DNA of 64,000 bases from Panacagrimonas sp965216845 (GTDB lineage Bacteria > Pseudomonadota > Gammaproteobacteria > Nevskiales > Nevskiaceae): NCBI GenBank assembly GCA_965216845.1, contig OZ244200.1, forward strand, positions 682,001-746,000, given 5' to 3'. A program made the position numbers and the translations under genes. How positions within the stretch are numbered: position 1 is the stretch's first letter; the number at the start of each line of letters is the position of its first letter. Below are positions 29,715-37,859 of this stretch, piece by piece. Below the pieces are notes generated by a model, which saw nothing but the letters and a program-made list of their open reading frames with translations, had not been told where the DNA came from and searched no databases.

Positions 29715-29936
29715 TAGGGAAACGCTGATTAATCTACTGCGCTCGGCGTCTCGAGTTTCGGCGGTGCTGGTTCGGGCTTGGCGAAGCGATGCTTCGCCCG
29801 AACCAGCCACTCACCCTCATGTATTTCAATACATTGCGTTCGCCGAACTGCGAAGCTGTGCTTCGTTCTCGGCTCATCGGTGCTCCGGCGCAACCCGAGA
29901 TGCCTTCGCTCGCTACGATTCATCAGCGTCTCCTTA
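29715..29936. mobile_element. MITE-like element with 20-bp terminal inverted repeats
   Basis: The 222-base segment is bounded by imperfect 20-bp inverted repeats (29715-29734 and 29917-29936, 17 of 20 matching when inverted) that contain AACGCTGATTAAT / GACGCTGATGAAT. TA dinucleotides sit at both outer ends, as expected for TA-duplicating transposases. The interior has no gene and contains two hairpin-prone stretches rich in GAAGC/GCTTC. The element is non-autonomous; no transposase is in the window. Its right end forms the stop codon of the next gene. Confidence 0.6.
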
Positions 29937-30608
29937 AGGCAGTGGTCGCCCTTGCACCGGACGCATGTGCAAGGTTGCGTAAAAGGTGCATTGGCCGTCA
30001 GTCCCGGCATTGAGTGCCTTGGCGTTGAAGATTTGTCCAAGGGATACCCCTTTGCCAACAAACAGACCCGGCAGCGGAATATGGACCGTGTCCACCGGCG
30101 GTTGCAGGTACAGCGTGGTGATATAGCGGCTGTTCTGATGAAACGCGCGGACGGTGGGGTTTTTCGGGTAGAGCAGGATGTAGGAGCAATGGGCCACCGT
30201 ATCATCGGCATGAACGCTCACGGTGACGCCGCCCAGATAGGAGGCGGTGGCGGCCGGCTGGTTCTTCACCTCGCCGCCGTTGCGAAAGTTTGCCGAGTTG
30301 GCGGTCACCGCGGTGGGGATGGTGTAGCTCGCATTCAATGGTGGCTCAATATCATCCGGGGCGAGCGACTGAGGCGTTGCAGAGGGTGCGGGTATCGAGG
30401 CAGGTGCGATGGGCCGGGGTTCGCTCACAGGCTTAACCGGATCTGTTTCTGCAATCGGGGCGGGCGCGGTTGCCTGTTCGACGGGCGAGCTTTGTGGCGG
30501 CGTGGCGGTGGTGGGTGACCCCTGCGCCCATGAATGGCCACAAGCGAGCAGCGTGATCGCAAGGAACGCATTGACCGTCGCGCTCTTGCCGAATGGGTGG
30601 TATCTCAT
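29934..30608 (-). CDS. Exported protein of unknown function with Pro/Ala-rich linker
   Basis: From the ATG at 30608 the product has 224 residues. It has a signal peptide (about 1-29, ending SWAQ), a disordered Pro/Ala/Thr-rich linker (about 30-95), and a compact C-terminal domain (about 96-224) with two cysteines (VAHCSYILLYP and GQCTFYATLHMRP) that could form a disulfide. I do not recognise the domain. Its TAA stop lies in the terminal repeat of the adjacent MITE-like element, so the insertion may have trimmed or replaced the original end. Confidence 0.7.
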   Translation of the reverse strand: MRYHPFGKSATVNAFLAITLLACGHSWAQGSPTTATPPQSSPVEQATAPAPIAETDPVKPVSEPRPIAPASIPAPSATPQSLAPDDIEPPLNASYTIPTAVTANSANFRNGGEVKNQPAATASYLGGVTVSVHADDTVAHCSYILLYPKNPTVRAFHQNSRYITTLYLQPPVDTVHIPLPGLFVGKGVSLGQIFNAKALNAGTDGQCTFYATLHMRPVQGRPLP

Positions 30609-30840
30609 CAGTACAGTCCTCGGCACCGGGGTTTGCGTAAAGTGCTCGTCAGGGAGCGGAGCCAGGATTCTACTTCGCAAGCCAGCGACTCAGGGGCAAG
30701 AACCGGTGGTGGTTCGACAGTCACGAAATCCATTCCGGAGCGAAAGGCCGGTCCGTGGCCCGCCTTGCTGATCCGTTCGCGCGACTTTCATTGGTCGGTG
30801 TGGATGGCCGGGGGGTGACGGCGCTGGCCAACCGGCACAA

Positions 30841-30876
30841 AAGAAAAAGCCCGGTGATCGGGGGAAATCACCGGGC
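30841..30876 (-). terminator. Intrinsic terminator of the sRNA / polA transcript
   Basis: A perfect 10-bp stem (30849-30858 with 30867-30876) with an eight-base C-rich loop on the minus strand is followed by UUUUUCUU. It is about 200 bases downstream of the polA stop and can serve both the small RNA and readthrough from polA. Confidence 0.9.
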
Positions 30877-30953
30877 CAGGTGCTCCGGCTTGGGGGTGCC
30901 GGACCCGCCCAGGGAGTAAAGGCGGGGAGCGGGAAAGGGAAGGTCGCCGCTCG
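30841..30953 (-). ncRNA. Candidate small RNA downstream of polA with four CU-rich-loop hairpins
   Basis: Read on the minus strand, four hairpins follow in order. H1 (30952-30927): GAGCGG/CCGCUC closing a loop with CUUCCCUUUC. H2 (30926-30904): CCCGCC/GGGCGG with loop UUUACUCCCUG. H3 (30903-30884): UCCGGC/GCCGGA with loop ACCCCCAA. The last is the terminator stem (30876-30849) with loop UUCCCCCG and a U-tract. H1 to H3 abut without gaps. A sigma-E-like promoter ends six bases before H1. Repeated UCCC loops would suit pairing with ribosome-binding sites. Position after polA matches Spot 42 and ErsA. No ORF is apparent. Confidence 0.65.
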
Positions 30954-30958
30954 CAAAC

Positions 30959-30985
30959 TTGGAACTTCGCACTGCAAAAAAGTTC
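30959..30985 (-). promoter_or_regulatory. Sigma-E/AlgU-like promoter of the candidate sRNA
   Basis: On the minus strand GAACTT (30980-30985) is followed after 16 bases by TCCAA (30959-30963). The consensus for RpoE/AlgU promoters is GAACTT-N16/17-TCtgA/TCaaA, so both boxes fit. Initiation would fall near 30953, exactly where the first hairpin begins. A separate TTGACA at 31030-31035 has no good -10. Confidence 0.5.
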
Positions 30986-31074
30986 AGGCGTTTGAGCGAA
31001 TCAATCGAAAATTTTTTTCGCCGCTCACGTGTCAACAACAAAGCGACTGATTCGCAAGGAAAATCGCTTGGTGA

Positions 31075-33816
31075 TCAGCTGCTGGCGTGGCCGCTGGCCT
31101 GATGCGAGGCGTCCCAGTTGTCGCCCCAACCGTAATCCGCCACCAGCGGCACGGCCAGTTGGTGAATGCGACACATGCGATTGGCGATCTCCGGCGCCAG
31201 CGCCTGAATGCGCGCTGCCGGGCCTTCGAACACCAGTTCATCATGCACCTGCATGATCATGTTCAGGTCAGTGGCTTCGCGGTCCAGCCAGGCTTGTACG
31301 TCAATCATCGCCAGTTTGATGAGGTCAGCGGCGGTGCCTTGGAGCGGCGCGTTGATGGCGGTGCGTTCGGCGTATTGTCGTTGCGCGGCGTTTTTGGAGC
31401 TGATGTATTTCAGATAAAGACGGCGGCCGAACAGGGTTTCAACGTAGCCCTGTTCGTGCGCCGCGGCGCGGCTGCCGTCCATGAACGCCTTCACGCCGGG
31501 ATAGCGGCCGAAAAAGCGCTCGATGTAATCCGCTGCCTCGCCACGGCCAATACCCAGCTGCCGCGCCAGGCCAAAGGCGGACATGCCGTAGATCAAGCCA
31601 AAGTTGATGGCTTTGGCGGCACGGCGTTGTTCATCCCCCACGTCATCCAGCGCCAGGCCAAATACTTCGGCAGCGGTGGCGCGGTGGATGTCCAGGCCTT
31701 TGCCGAACGCGCTGAGCAGACCTTCGTCACCGGAAAAATGCGCCATCAGCCGCAGCTCAATTTGCGAATAATCAATCGACAGCAAGGCGTTTCCGGGCTC
31801 CGGCACAAAGGCCTGTCGAATGCGACGCCCTTCAGCGTTGCGCACCGGAATGTTCTGTAGGTTGGGGTCTTGCGAGGAAAGCCGACCGGTGGCGGCGACC
31901 GCCTGGTGATAACTGGTGTGGATGCGGCCGGACTGCGGATTGATGGTCTTGGGCAGATTCTCCGCGTAAGTTGAGCGCAGCTTCTGTAACGCGCGCCAAT
32001 CCAGAATCAGCCGTGGCAGCGGATGTTCGGCGGCCAGAATTTCCAGCACGTTTTCTGCGGTGGAAGGGTCGCCCTTGGGCGTTTTACTGACCACGCGCAA
32101 GCCCAGGCGATTGAACAGGATGTCCTGCAACTGCTTGGGGGAGCCCAGATTGAATTCGGTGTCCGCCACTTCGTAGGCCTGGCCACGCAGCTTGTCCATG
32201 CCTTGCGCCAATTCGGCGGAAATCTGACCCAGCAATTTGGCATCCACCTTGACGCCGGTGCTCTCCACCCGTGTCAGGATCGGCACCAGCGGCATCTCGA
32301 TGTCATCAAACACCTTCTGCAGCGCGGGCGTTTCGGCCAGCTTGGGGCACAGGGTTTGATGCAGGCGCAGGGTGATGTCCGCGTCCTCGGCCGAATACGG
32401 CGCGGCCTGTTCCAGCGGCACCTGATTGAAGGTGAGCTGCTTCTTGCCCTTGCCGGCGACATCAGAAAACTTGATGGTTTGAACGCCAAGGAATTTGTCG
32501 GCAAGCGTGTCCATATCGTGCCGGTGGCCGGCGGCGTCCAGCACATAGCTTTCCAGCATGGTGTCAAAGCGCACGCCACGTACCTCAAAACCGTGCCGCG
32601 CCAGCACGTTGAGATCGTACTTGATGTGCTGGCCGACCTTGGGTTTGTCCGGGTCCGACAAGATCGGCGCCAGCGCTTCACGCACCTGATCCAGGCTGAG
32701 CTGATCGGGCGCGCCGGGATAATCGTGCGCCACCGGCAGATACCAGCCTTTGCCGGCTTCAACGGCGAAAGCCAGGCCCACCAGCTGCGCCTGATTGGCG
32801 TCCAGCGAGTCCGTTTCGGTATCCAGGCAGATCAGCTCGGCGGTCTCCAGGGCCTGGGTCAATTGCCTTAATCCGGCTTCATCCAGGACAAGCGTGACAT
32901 CCGTGGCTTGCGCTTCTGGAGTGGCGCTGGATGCATCCGCATCCGCTGATGGCGGCGCGTTGGCAGCCGATGCTGAAGCGCCGCTGGAAAAACCGAGCCT
33001 GGCGTTGAGCGCCGCCAATTCCGCCTCATCAACCGCGCGTGGCTTCAAATCCGCCGGCTCCACCTTCAAATCCAGCGCGGTGCGGATGGTGGCCAGATCG
33101 CGCGATATGGGCAGGAATTCCAGGCTGTCGCGAAGGCGTTCGCCCAGCTTGCCCTTGACGCCTTCGGCCGCCGCCATCACCGCGTCCAGCGAGCCGTGTT
33201 CGTTGATCAGCTTGGCCGCGGTTTTGGGGCCGACGCCGGGCACGCCGGGGATGTTGTCGGACGCATCGCCCATCAGGGCCAGATAATCGATGATGTGTTG
33301 CGGCCCAACGCCAAACTTCTCCGTCACGCCTTCCGGGGTCATGCGACGGTTTTTCATGGTATCCAGCAGCTCGACCTGCGCGGTCACCAACTGCGCCATG
33401 TCCTTGTCGCCGGTGACGATGAGCACCGCTTGCCCGCGCGCCGCCGCCTGCGTCGCCAGCGTGCCGATCACGTCATCGGCTTCGACTTCGGGCTCTTGAA
33501 GAACTTTGATGCCCATGCATTCGCAGACTTCACGCACCAGCGGAAACTGCGGTTTTAAGTCTTCCGGCGTTTCGCCACGGTTGGCCTTGTAAGCCGGGTA
33601 AATATCTTCGCGAAAGGTTTTTCCAGAGGGGTCAAACACCACCGCCAGCGCCTGCGGTTGGTATTCACGCATCAGGCGATTGAGCATATTGCGCATGCCA
33701 TAAACCGCGCCGGTGGGGGTGCCATCCGGTGCCGTCAGCGGCGGCAGGGCGTGATAGGCGCGAAACAGCCAGTTGCTGCCGTCCACCAGAATCAGCGGAT
33801 GGATTTCCTGGCTCAT
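31075..33816 (-). CDS. polA: DNA polymerase I
   Basis: The 913-residue protein has all three PolA parts: a 5'-nuclease domain (about 1-285, LVDGSNWLFRAYHALPPL, EVEADDVIGTLA, GDASDNIPGVPGVGPKTA), an active-looking 3'-5' proofreading domain with the DTETDS metal motif, and the polymerase domain with LSIDYSQIELRLMAHFSGD, KAINFGLIYGMSAFGLA and MQVHDELVFE. A low-complexity Ala/Ser/Asp linker separates the first two. It functions in repair and Okazaki-fragment processing. Its ATG overlaps the lysA stop as ATGA, so it is translated from the lysA mRNA. Confidence 0.98.
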   Translation of the reverse strand: MSQEIHPLILVDGSNWLFRAYHALPPLTAPDGTPTGAVYGMRNMLNRLMREYQPQALAVVFDPSGKTFREDIYPAYKANRGETPEDLKPQFPLVREVCECMGIKVLQEPEVEADDVIGTLATQAAARGQAVLIVTGDKDMAQLVTAQVELLDTMKNRRMTPEGVTEKFGVGPQHIIDYLALMGDASDNIPGVPGVGPKTAAKLINEHGSLDAVMAAAEGVKGKLGERLRDSLEFLPISRDLATIRTALDLKVEPADLKPRAVDEAELAALNARLGFSSGASASAANAPPSADADASSATPEAQATDVTLVLDEAGLRQLTQALETAELICLDTETDSLDANQAQLVGLAFAVEAGKGWYLPVAHDYPGAPDQLSLDQVREALAPILSDPDKPKVGQHIKYDLNVLARHGFEVRGVRFDTMLESYVLDAAGHRHDMDTLADKFLGVQTIKFSDVAGKGKKQLTFNQVPLEQAAPYSAEDADITLRLHQTLCPKLAETPALQKVFDDIEMPLVPILTRVESTGVKVDAKLLGQISAELAQGMDKLRGQAYEVADTEFNLGSPKQLQDILFNRLGLRVVSKTPKGDPSTAENVLEILAAEHPLPRLILDWRALQKLRSTYAENLPKTINPQSGRIHTSYHQAVAATGRLSSQDPNLQNIPVRNAEGRRIRQAFVPEPGNALLSIDYSQIELRLMAHFSGDEGLLSAFGKGLDIHRATAAEVFGLALDDVGDEQRRAAKAINFGLIYGMSAFGLARQLGIGRGEAADYIERFFGRYPGVKAFMDGSRAAAHEQGYVETLFGRRLYLKYISSKNAAQRQYAERTAINAPLQGTAADLIKLAMIDVQAWLDREATDLNMIMQVHDELVFEGPAARIQALAPEIANRMCRIHQLAVPLVADYGWGDNWDASHQASGHASS

Positions 33817-35060
33817 GGCAGCAGATGCTCGCCGCGAACCAGATCGTCAAAGCTTTCGCGTTCGCGGATCAAATGCGCCTGATCGCCGTCCACCAGCACC
33901 TCGGCGGCGCGACCGCGCGAGTTGTAATTGCTGGCCATTACAAAACCATAGGCGCCGGCGGTACGTACCGCCAGCAGATCACCGGCGTCGATGGCCAGTT
34001 CTCTGTCCTTGCCCAGCCAATCGCCGGTTTCGCAAATGGGGCCGACGATGTCATAGCGCGCCAGCTTGGCGGTGGGGTTGACGCGCACCGGCGCAATATC
34101 CATCCAGGCCTGATACAGCGAAGGGCGCAGCAAGTCGTTCATTGCCGCGTCCACCACCGCGAAGTTTTTCTCGCTGGTGGGTTTTAACAGCAAGACCTGG
34201 GTGACCAGAATGCCGGCATTGCCGGCGATGGCGCGTCCGGGTTCGCAACTGAGCTTGAGCGCGCGGCCCTTGAGTCGCGACACGATGGCGCGCGCCCAGT
34301 CCGCCGGCTCGGTGGTCTGTTCGTCGCGATAGCGCACGCCCAGCCCGCCGCCGACGTCCAGATGGTTCAGCGTGATGCCCTGCTTGGCCAAGCGATCCAC
34401 CAGTGCCAGCACACGGTCCAGCGCGTCCAGATAGGGGGTGACATCCAGCAATTGCGAGCCGATGTGACTGGCGACGCCGTCGATGCGCAGCCCATCCATG
34501 CCGGCGGCGGCCACATAGAGCCGTTCCGCCGTTTGCAGATCCACGCCGAATTTGTTTTCGCGCAGCCCGGTGGAGATATAAGGGTGGGTTTTGGCGTCCA
34601 CGTCCGGGTTGACGCGCAAGGCGATGGGCGCCTGCTTGCCCGCACCGACGGCCAGCTTGTTGAGCAGGTGCAGCTCGGCTTCAGACTCCACGTTGAAACA
34701 GCCAATATCCGCATCGATCGCCAGTTGCAGCTCATCACGGTTTTTGCCGACGCCGGAAAAAACCACCTTGGCCGGATCGCCGCCGGCGCGCAGAACGCGT
34801 TGCAGTTCGCCGCCGGAAACGATGTCGAAGCCGCTGCCGAGCTGCGCCAGAACCTGCAGCACGGCCAGATTGGAATTGGCCTTCACCGCGTAGCAAACCT
34901 GATGGTCAATCGACTGCAAGGCCTGATCGAAGGCCCGGTAATGGCGCTCCAGGGTGGCGCGCGAGTAGATGTAGCAAGGCGTGCCGAAGCGCTCGGCAAT
35001 CTGCGCCACCGGCAATTGTTCGGCGTACAGATCGCCGCTTTGGAAGTTGAAGTGATCCAC
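33813..35060 (-). CDS. lysA: Diaminopimelate decarboxylase
   Basis: Starting at the GTG of VDHFNFQSGDLYAEQL the protein has 415 residues, the standard LysA length; the frame continues 50 codons upstream into the lptM gene with Arg-rich out-of-frame sequence. It has the PLP lysine in YAVKANSN, HIGSQLLD, the DVGGGLGVRY glycine loop, EPGRAIAGNAG and CETGDWLGKDREL. It makes lysine from meso-DAP. Order is lptM-lysA-polA, whereas lysA is followed by dapF in many gammaproteobacteria. Confidence 0.96.
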   Translation of the reverse strand: MDHFNFQSGDLYAEQLPVAQIAERFGTPCYIYSRATLERHYRAFDQALQSIDHQVCYAVKANSNLAVLQVLAQLGSGFDIVSGGELQRVLRAGGDPAKVVFSGVGKNRDELQLAIDADIGCFNVESEAELHLLNKLAVGAGKQAPIALRVNPDVDAKTHPYISTGLRENKFGVDLQTAERLYVAAAGMDGLRIDGVASHIGSQLLDVTPYLDALDRVLALVDRLAKQGITLNHLDVGGGLGVRYRDEQTTEPADWARAIVSRLKGRALKLSCEPGRAIAGNAGILVTQVLLLKPTSEKNFAVVDAAMNDLLRPSLYQAWMDIAPVRVNPTAKLARYDIVGPICETGDWLGKDRELAIDAGDLLAVRTAGAYGFVMASNYNSRGRAAEVLVDGDQAHLIRERESFDDLVRGEHLLP

Positions 35061-35076
35061 GTTTGGCGACGTTCCT

Positions 35077-35295
35077 CTATTCTTTTTGCGGCTGTGGTTC
35101 CGTATGGTTGTCCGACGCCGAATCCTGGCGGGCTGCCGCTTCCGGCGCCGCCTCGGTGGCTGGCGCCTGATCGTTTTGCGCGGGCAGGTACAAATCTCCC
35201 GCCTGACCACAAGCGGTCAGTACGGCGCAAACACAAGCCGCGCCGGCGATATGCCCCAAGCGTTCAATGAGCATCTGCGAAAATTGAGAATCCAT
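35077..35295 (-). CDS. lptM: Small lipoprotein, LptM (YifL) family
   Basis: The 72-residue protein has a lipobox LTAC (Cys29) followed directly by GQAGDLYLPAQ, the LptM signature (CGxxGxLYxP), and an acidic, Ala/Gln/Glu-rich disordered tail. LptM assists oxidative maturation of the LptDE lipopolysaccharide translocon. It sits 16 bases before lysA, as in enterics. An internal ATG at 35274 would give 65 residues and an equally good signal peptide. Confidence 0.85.
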   Translation of the reverse strand: MDSQFSQMLIERLGHIAGAACVCAVLTACGQAGDLYLPAQNDQAPATEAAPEAAARQDSASDNHTEPQPQKE

Positions 35296-35346
35296 TAACG
35301 TGGTCCATTCTAGCCTTCCGTCCAACCCATCCAGGCCGTCTCTTCC

Positions 35347-36030
35347 ATGAAATATCAGCAAAGCCAAACTGACGAATGCATCACCCTGGAGCCGGAGCTG
35401 CCGGCAGTCGGCGCCGTGATCTGGCTGCACGGCCTGGGTGCGGACGGCTTTGATTTCGTTCCCATCGTGCCCGAACTGGGACTGCCCGATCATCTGCCGT
35501 TGCGTTTCCTGTTTCCGCACGCGCCCATCCGCCCGGTCACCATCAACAACGGCGCAAAGATGCGCGCCTGGTACGACATCCTGTCGCTGACCAGTCTGGA
35601 TCGGGCCGATGAGGCTGGCGTGCGGGAGTCGCAGGCGCGCGTGCACGCCATGATCGCCGAACAGAACGCACAAGGCATCGCCAGCGATCGCATCGTGCTG
35701 GCCGGCTTTTCGCAAGGCGGCGCCATCACCTTGCATACCGGGCTGCGCTTTCCGCAAAAGCTCGCCGGCATGCTGGCGCTGTCCACCTACCTGCCGCTAC
35801 ACCAGCAGGCCAAGGTCGAAGCAAGGCCTGAGCGCGTGGATACGCCGATTCTCATGTGTCATGGGACGCATGACCCGATGTTGCCGGTTCAGCTCGGCGA
35901 GGCTTCCCGTGACGCTGTCAGGGGCCTGGGCTTCAAGGTGGAATGGGAAAGCTACCCCATGCAGCATCAGGTGTGCATGGAGGAGATTCAGCGCATCGGC
36001 GCCTGGCTGCAGGCGGTTTGTCGCGGCTGA
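35347..36030 (+). CDS. Alpha/beta-hydrolase, carboxylesterase/phospholipase family
   Basis: The 227-residue protein is a small serine hydrolase with WLHGLGADGFDF, the nucleophile elbow GFSQGG, a catalytic Asp in HGTHDPMLP and a catalytic His in YPMQHQVCMEE. This matches the carboxylesterase II / acyl-protein thioesterase-like family of Pseudomonas. It hydrolyses short-chain carboxyl esters; the natural substrate is unknown. It is divergent from lptM and its start is preceded only by a pyrimidine-rich stretch. Confidence 0.9.
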   Translation: MKYQQSQTDECITLEPELPAVGAVIWLHGLGADGFDFVPIVPELGLPDHLPLRFLFPHAPIRPVTINNGAKMRAWYDILSLTSLDRADEAGVRESQARVHAMIAEQNAQGIASDRIVLAGFSQGGAITLHTGLRFPQKLAGMLALSTYLPLHQQAKVEARPERVDTPILMCHGTHDPMLPVQLGEASRDAVRGLGFKVEWESYPMQHQVCMEEIQRIGAWLQAVCRG

Positions 36031-36113
36031 TGGGTGGGCATTGTGGCGGCCACGGTGACGTTTCTGTGGTCAAGCCGTGGCTCATGGCCGGTGCGTTCGC
36101 CGCAGACTGCGTG

Positions 36114-37271
36114 CTACAGAAAAAGTGCGAGTAGTTCGTTGAGGTATTGCCGGCCGCGTGCGCTGGGCTTGACCATGTCCGCGCCGATGTCCACCAAGGC
36201 AAGTGACGCTGCCCGTTCCAGCGCCGGCATCAGGCTGGACGCGGGCTGGCCGGTGAGGGTTTCATAATCGTCTGGTGAAAACCCGTCGTGAAGCCGCAGT
36301 GCGTTCATGCAGTATTCGAAGGGCAGTTCCTTGGCCTGAAGCTGGCGGCTTTCCTGCAGCGCAGAATCTTCACCCGCGCCATTGGTGTATTGCCGGGGGT
36401 GTTTTTGTCGTGCGCGCCGCTCGATCATTAATCCATGATCAGCCACAAAGCTGCGCTTTGAATGTGCGCCGGCGCCAATGCCCAGATAATCGCCAAAGCG
36501 CCAGTAATTCAGATTGTGTCGCGCCGCGTGGCCGGGTTTGCAAAATGCCGAGGTTTCATAATGGGTAAAGCCTTCGGCGCTCAGCAGCTCGCAACCGGCC
36601 GTGTGCATGTCGGCGGCGGCATCATTGTCCGGCAGCGACGGTGGCGACTGCGCGAATGCGGTGTTGGGTTCCAGGGTGAGGTGATACCAGGACAGGTGTT
36701 GTGGCGATAGCGCAAGCGCCTGTCGCAGATCGGACAGTGCTTGCTGCCGACTTTGGTTCGGCAGGGCAAACATCAAGTCAAGGTTGAAGTTGTCGAAGCC
36801 CGCCTCACGCGCCAGTTGCACTGCGCTGATCGCCTGCCGGCGATCATGAATTCGGCCCAGGGATTTGAGCTTTTCCTCATCAAGGCTTTGAATTCCGATG
36901 GACAGGCGATTGACGCCAGCGGCGCGGTATTGCTTGAAGTGAACGGCGTCGGCGGTGCCCGGATTGGCTTCCAGCGTGATTTCAATATCGGATGCGAACG
37001 TCAGCCGCCGTTCACAGCCGTCCAGAATCCGTCCAATCGCCTGACCGGAAAACAGGCTGGGCGTGCCGCCGCCAAAGAAGATGCTTTGAATGGGCCGCGT
37101 TTCTGGTCGCCGCAGCTCGAAATCCAGATCGCGCAGCAGCGCGTCAACGTAATCCGACTCCGGTAATTCCTGCCGCAGGGCGTGCGAGTTGAAGTCGCAA
37201 TACGGACATTTTTTGACGCACCACGGCAGGTGAACGTAGAGCGAAAGCGGAATCTGCTCAGCCGGGTTCAT
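36114..37271 (-). CDS. hemW: Radical SAM haem chaperone HemW
   Basis: From the ATG of MNPAEQIPLSLYVHLPWC the protein has 385 residues. The radical SAM cluster motif is C18-x3-C22-x2-C25, followed by FFGGGTPSLF, ITLEANPGT and RLSIGIQSL. HemW-type proteins share the HemN fold but lack the extra Cys of coproporphyrinogen dehydrogenase; HemW delivers haem to respiratory enzymes. The start overlaps the end of rdgB by 14 bases, so rph-rdgB-hemW act as one unit. Confidence 0.93.
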   Translation of the reverse strand: MNPAEQIPLSLYVHLPWCVKKCPYCDFNSHALRQELPESDYVDALLRDLDFELRRPETRPIQSIFFGGGTPSLFSGQAIGRILDGCERRLTFASDIEITLEANPGTADAVHFKQYRAAGVNRLSIGIQSLDEEKLKSLGRIHDRRQAISAVQLAREAGFDNFNLDLMFALPNQSRQQALSDLRQALALSPQHLSWYHLTLEPNTAFAQSPPSLPDNDAAADMHTAGCELLSAEGFTHYETSAFCKPGHAARHNLNYWRFGDYLGIGAGAHSKRSFVADHGLMIERRARQKHPRQYTNGAGEDSALQESRQLQAKELPFEYCMNALRLHDGFSPDDYETLTGQPASSLMPALERAASLALVDIGADMVKPSARGRQYLNELLALFL

Positions 37272-37857
37272 GCTGCAATAAGCCGCACATTTTCCGCATG
37301 GCGATGGCGCGGTGACTGATGCGATTTTTGTGCGCTGGTTCCAGCTCGGCGGAAGCGCAGTTCTGATCCGGCACCAGGAACAGCGGGTCGTATCCAAAGC
37401 CCGCCTCGCCGCGCGCCTGACGCAGAATTTGTCCGCGCCAGACGCCTTGGCAAATCAACGGCAGCGGGTCATCCCGGTGCCGCAGATAAACCAACACGCA
37501 GACAAAGGCGGCGCCTCGCGCATGATCGGCAATCTCTTGCATCGCCTGAAGCAGTTTGGCGTTATTACTGGCATCGTTGGCGGTGTCCCCGGCGTATCGG
37601 GCGGAACGCACGCCCGGCGCGCCGTCTAATGCGTCCACGCACAGCCCTGAGTCATCCGCGATGGCGGGCAGTCCGGAGGCCTCACAGGCATGACGCGCCT
37701 TGATCAGGGCATTTTCCACAAAGCTGATGCCGGTTTCTTGCGGTTCGACATCCGAAAACGCGGAGACCGGCGTCACGCGCCAGTTCAGCGGCGAAAGCAT
37801 GGTTTCCAGCTCAGCGGCTTTTTTGGCGTTGTGGCTGGCTAAAACCAGGCTGCGCAT
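37258..37857 (-). CDS. rdgB: XTP/dITP diphosphatase
   Basis: The 199-residue protein matches RdgB/HAM1: LVLASHNAKKAAELE at the start, ENALIKARHACEASGLPAIADDSGLCVDALDGAPGVRSARYAG, and the GFGYDPLF motif (as EAGFGYDPLFLVPD). It removes non-canonical purine triphosphates. It lies two bases after rph and overlaps hemW, an order common in gammaproteobacteria. Confidence 0.97.
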   Translation of the reverse strand: MRSLVLASHNAKKAAELETMLSPLNWRVTPVSAFSDVEPQETGISFVENALIKARHACEASGLPAIADDSGLCVDALDGAPGVRSARYAGDTANDASNNAKLLQAMQEIADHARGAAFVCVLVYLRHRDDPLPLICQGVWRGQILRQARGEAGFGYDPLFLVPDQNCASAELEPAHKNRISHRAIAMRKMCGLLQHEPG

Positions 37858-37859
37858 GC

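Noticed and set aside
31030..31035. TTGACA as sigma-70 -35 box for the RNA downstream of polA
   Set aside because: No acceptable -10 hexamer lies 16-18 bases downstream; the GAACTT/TCCAA pair fits the start of the hairpin array better.
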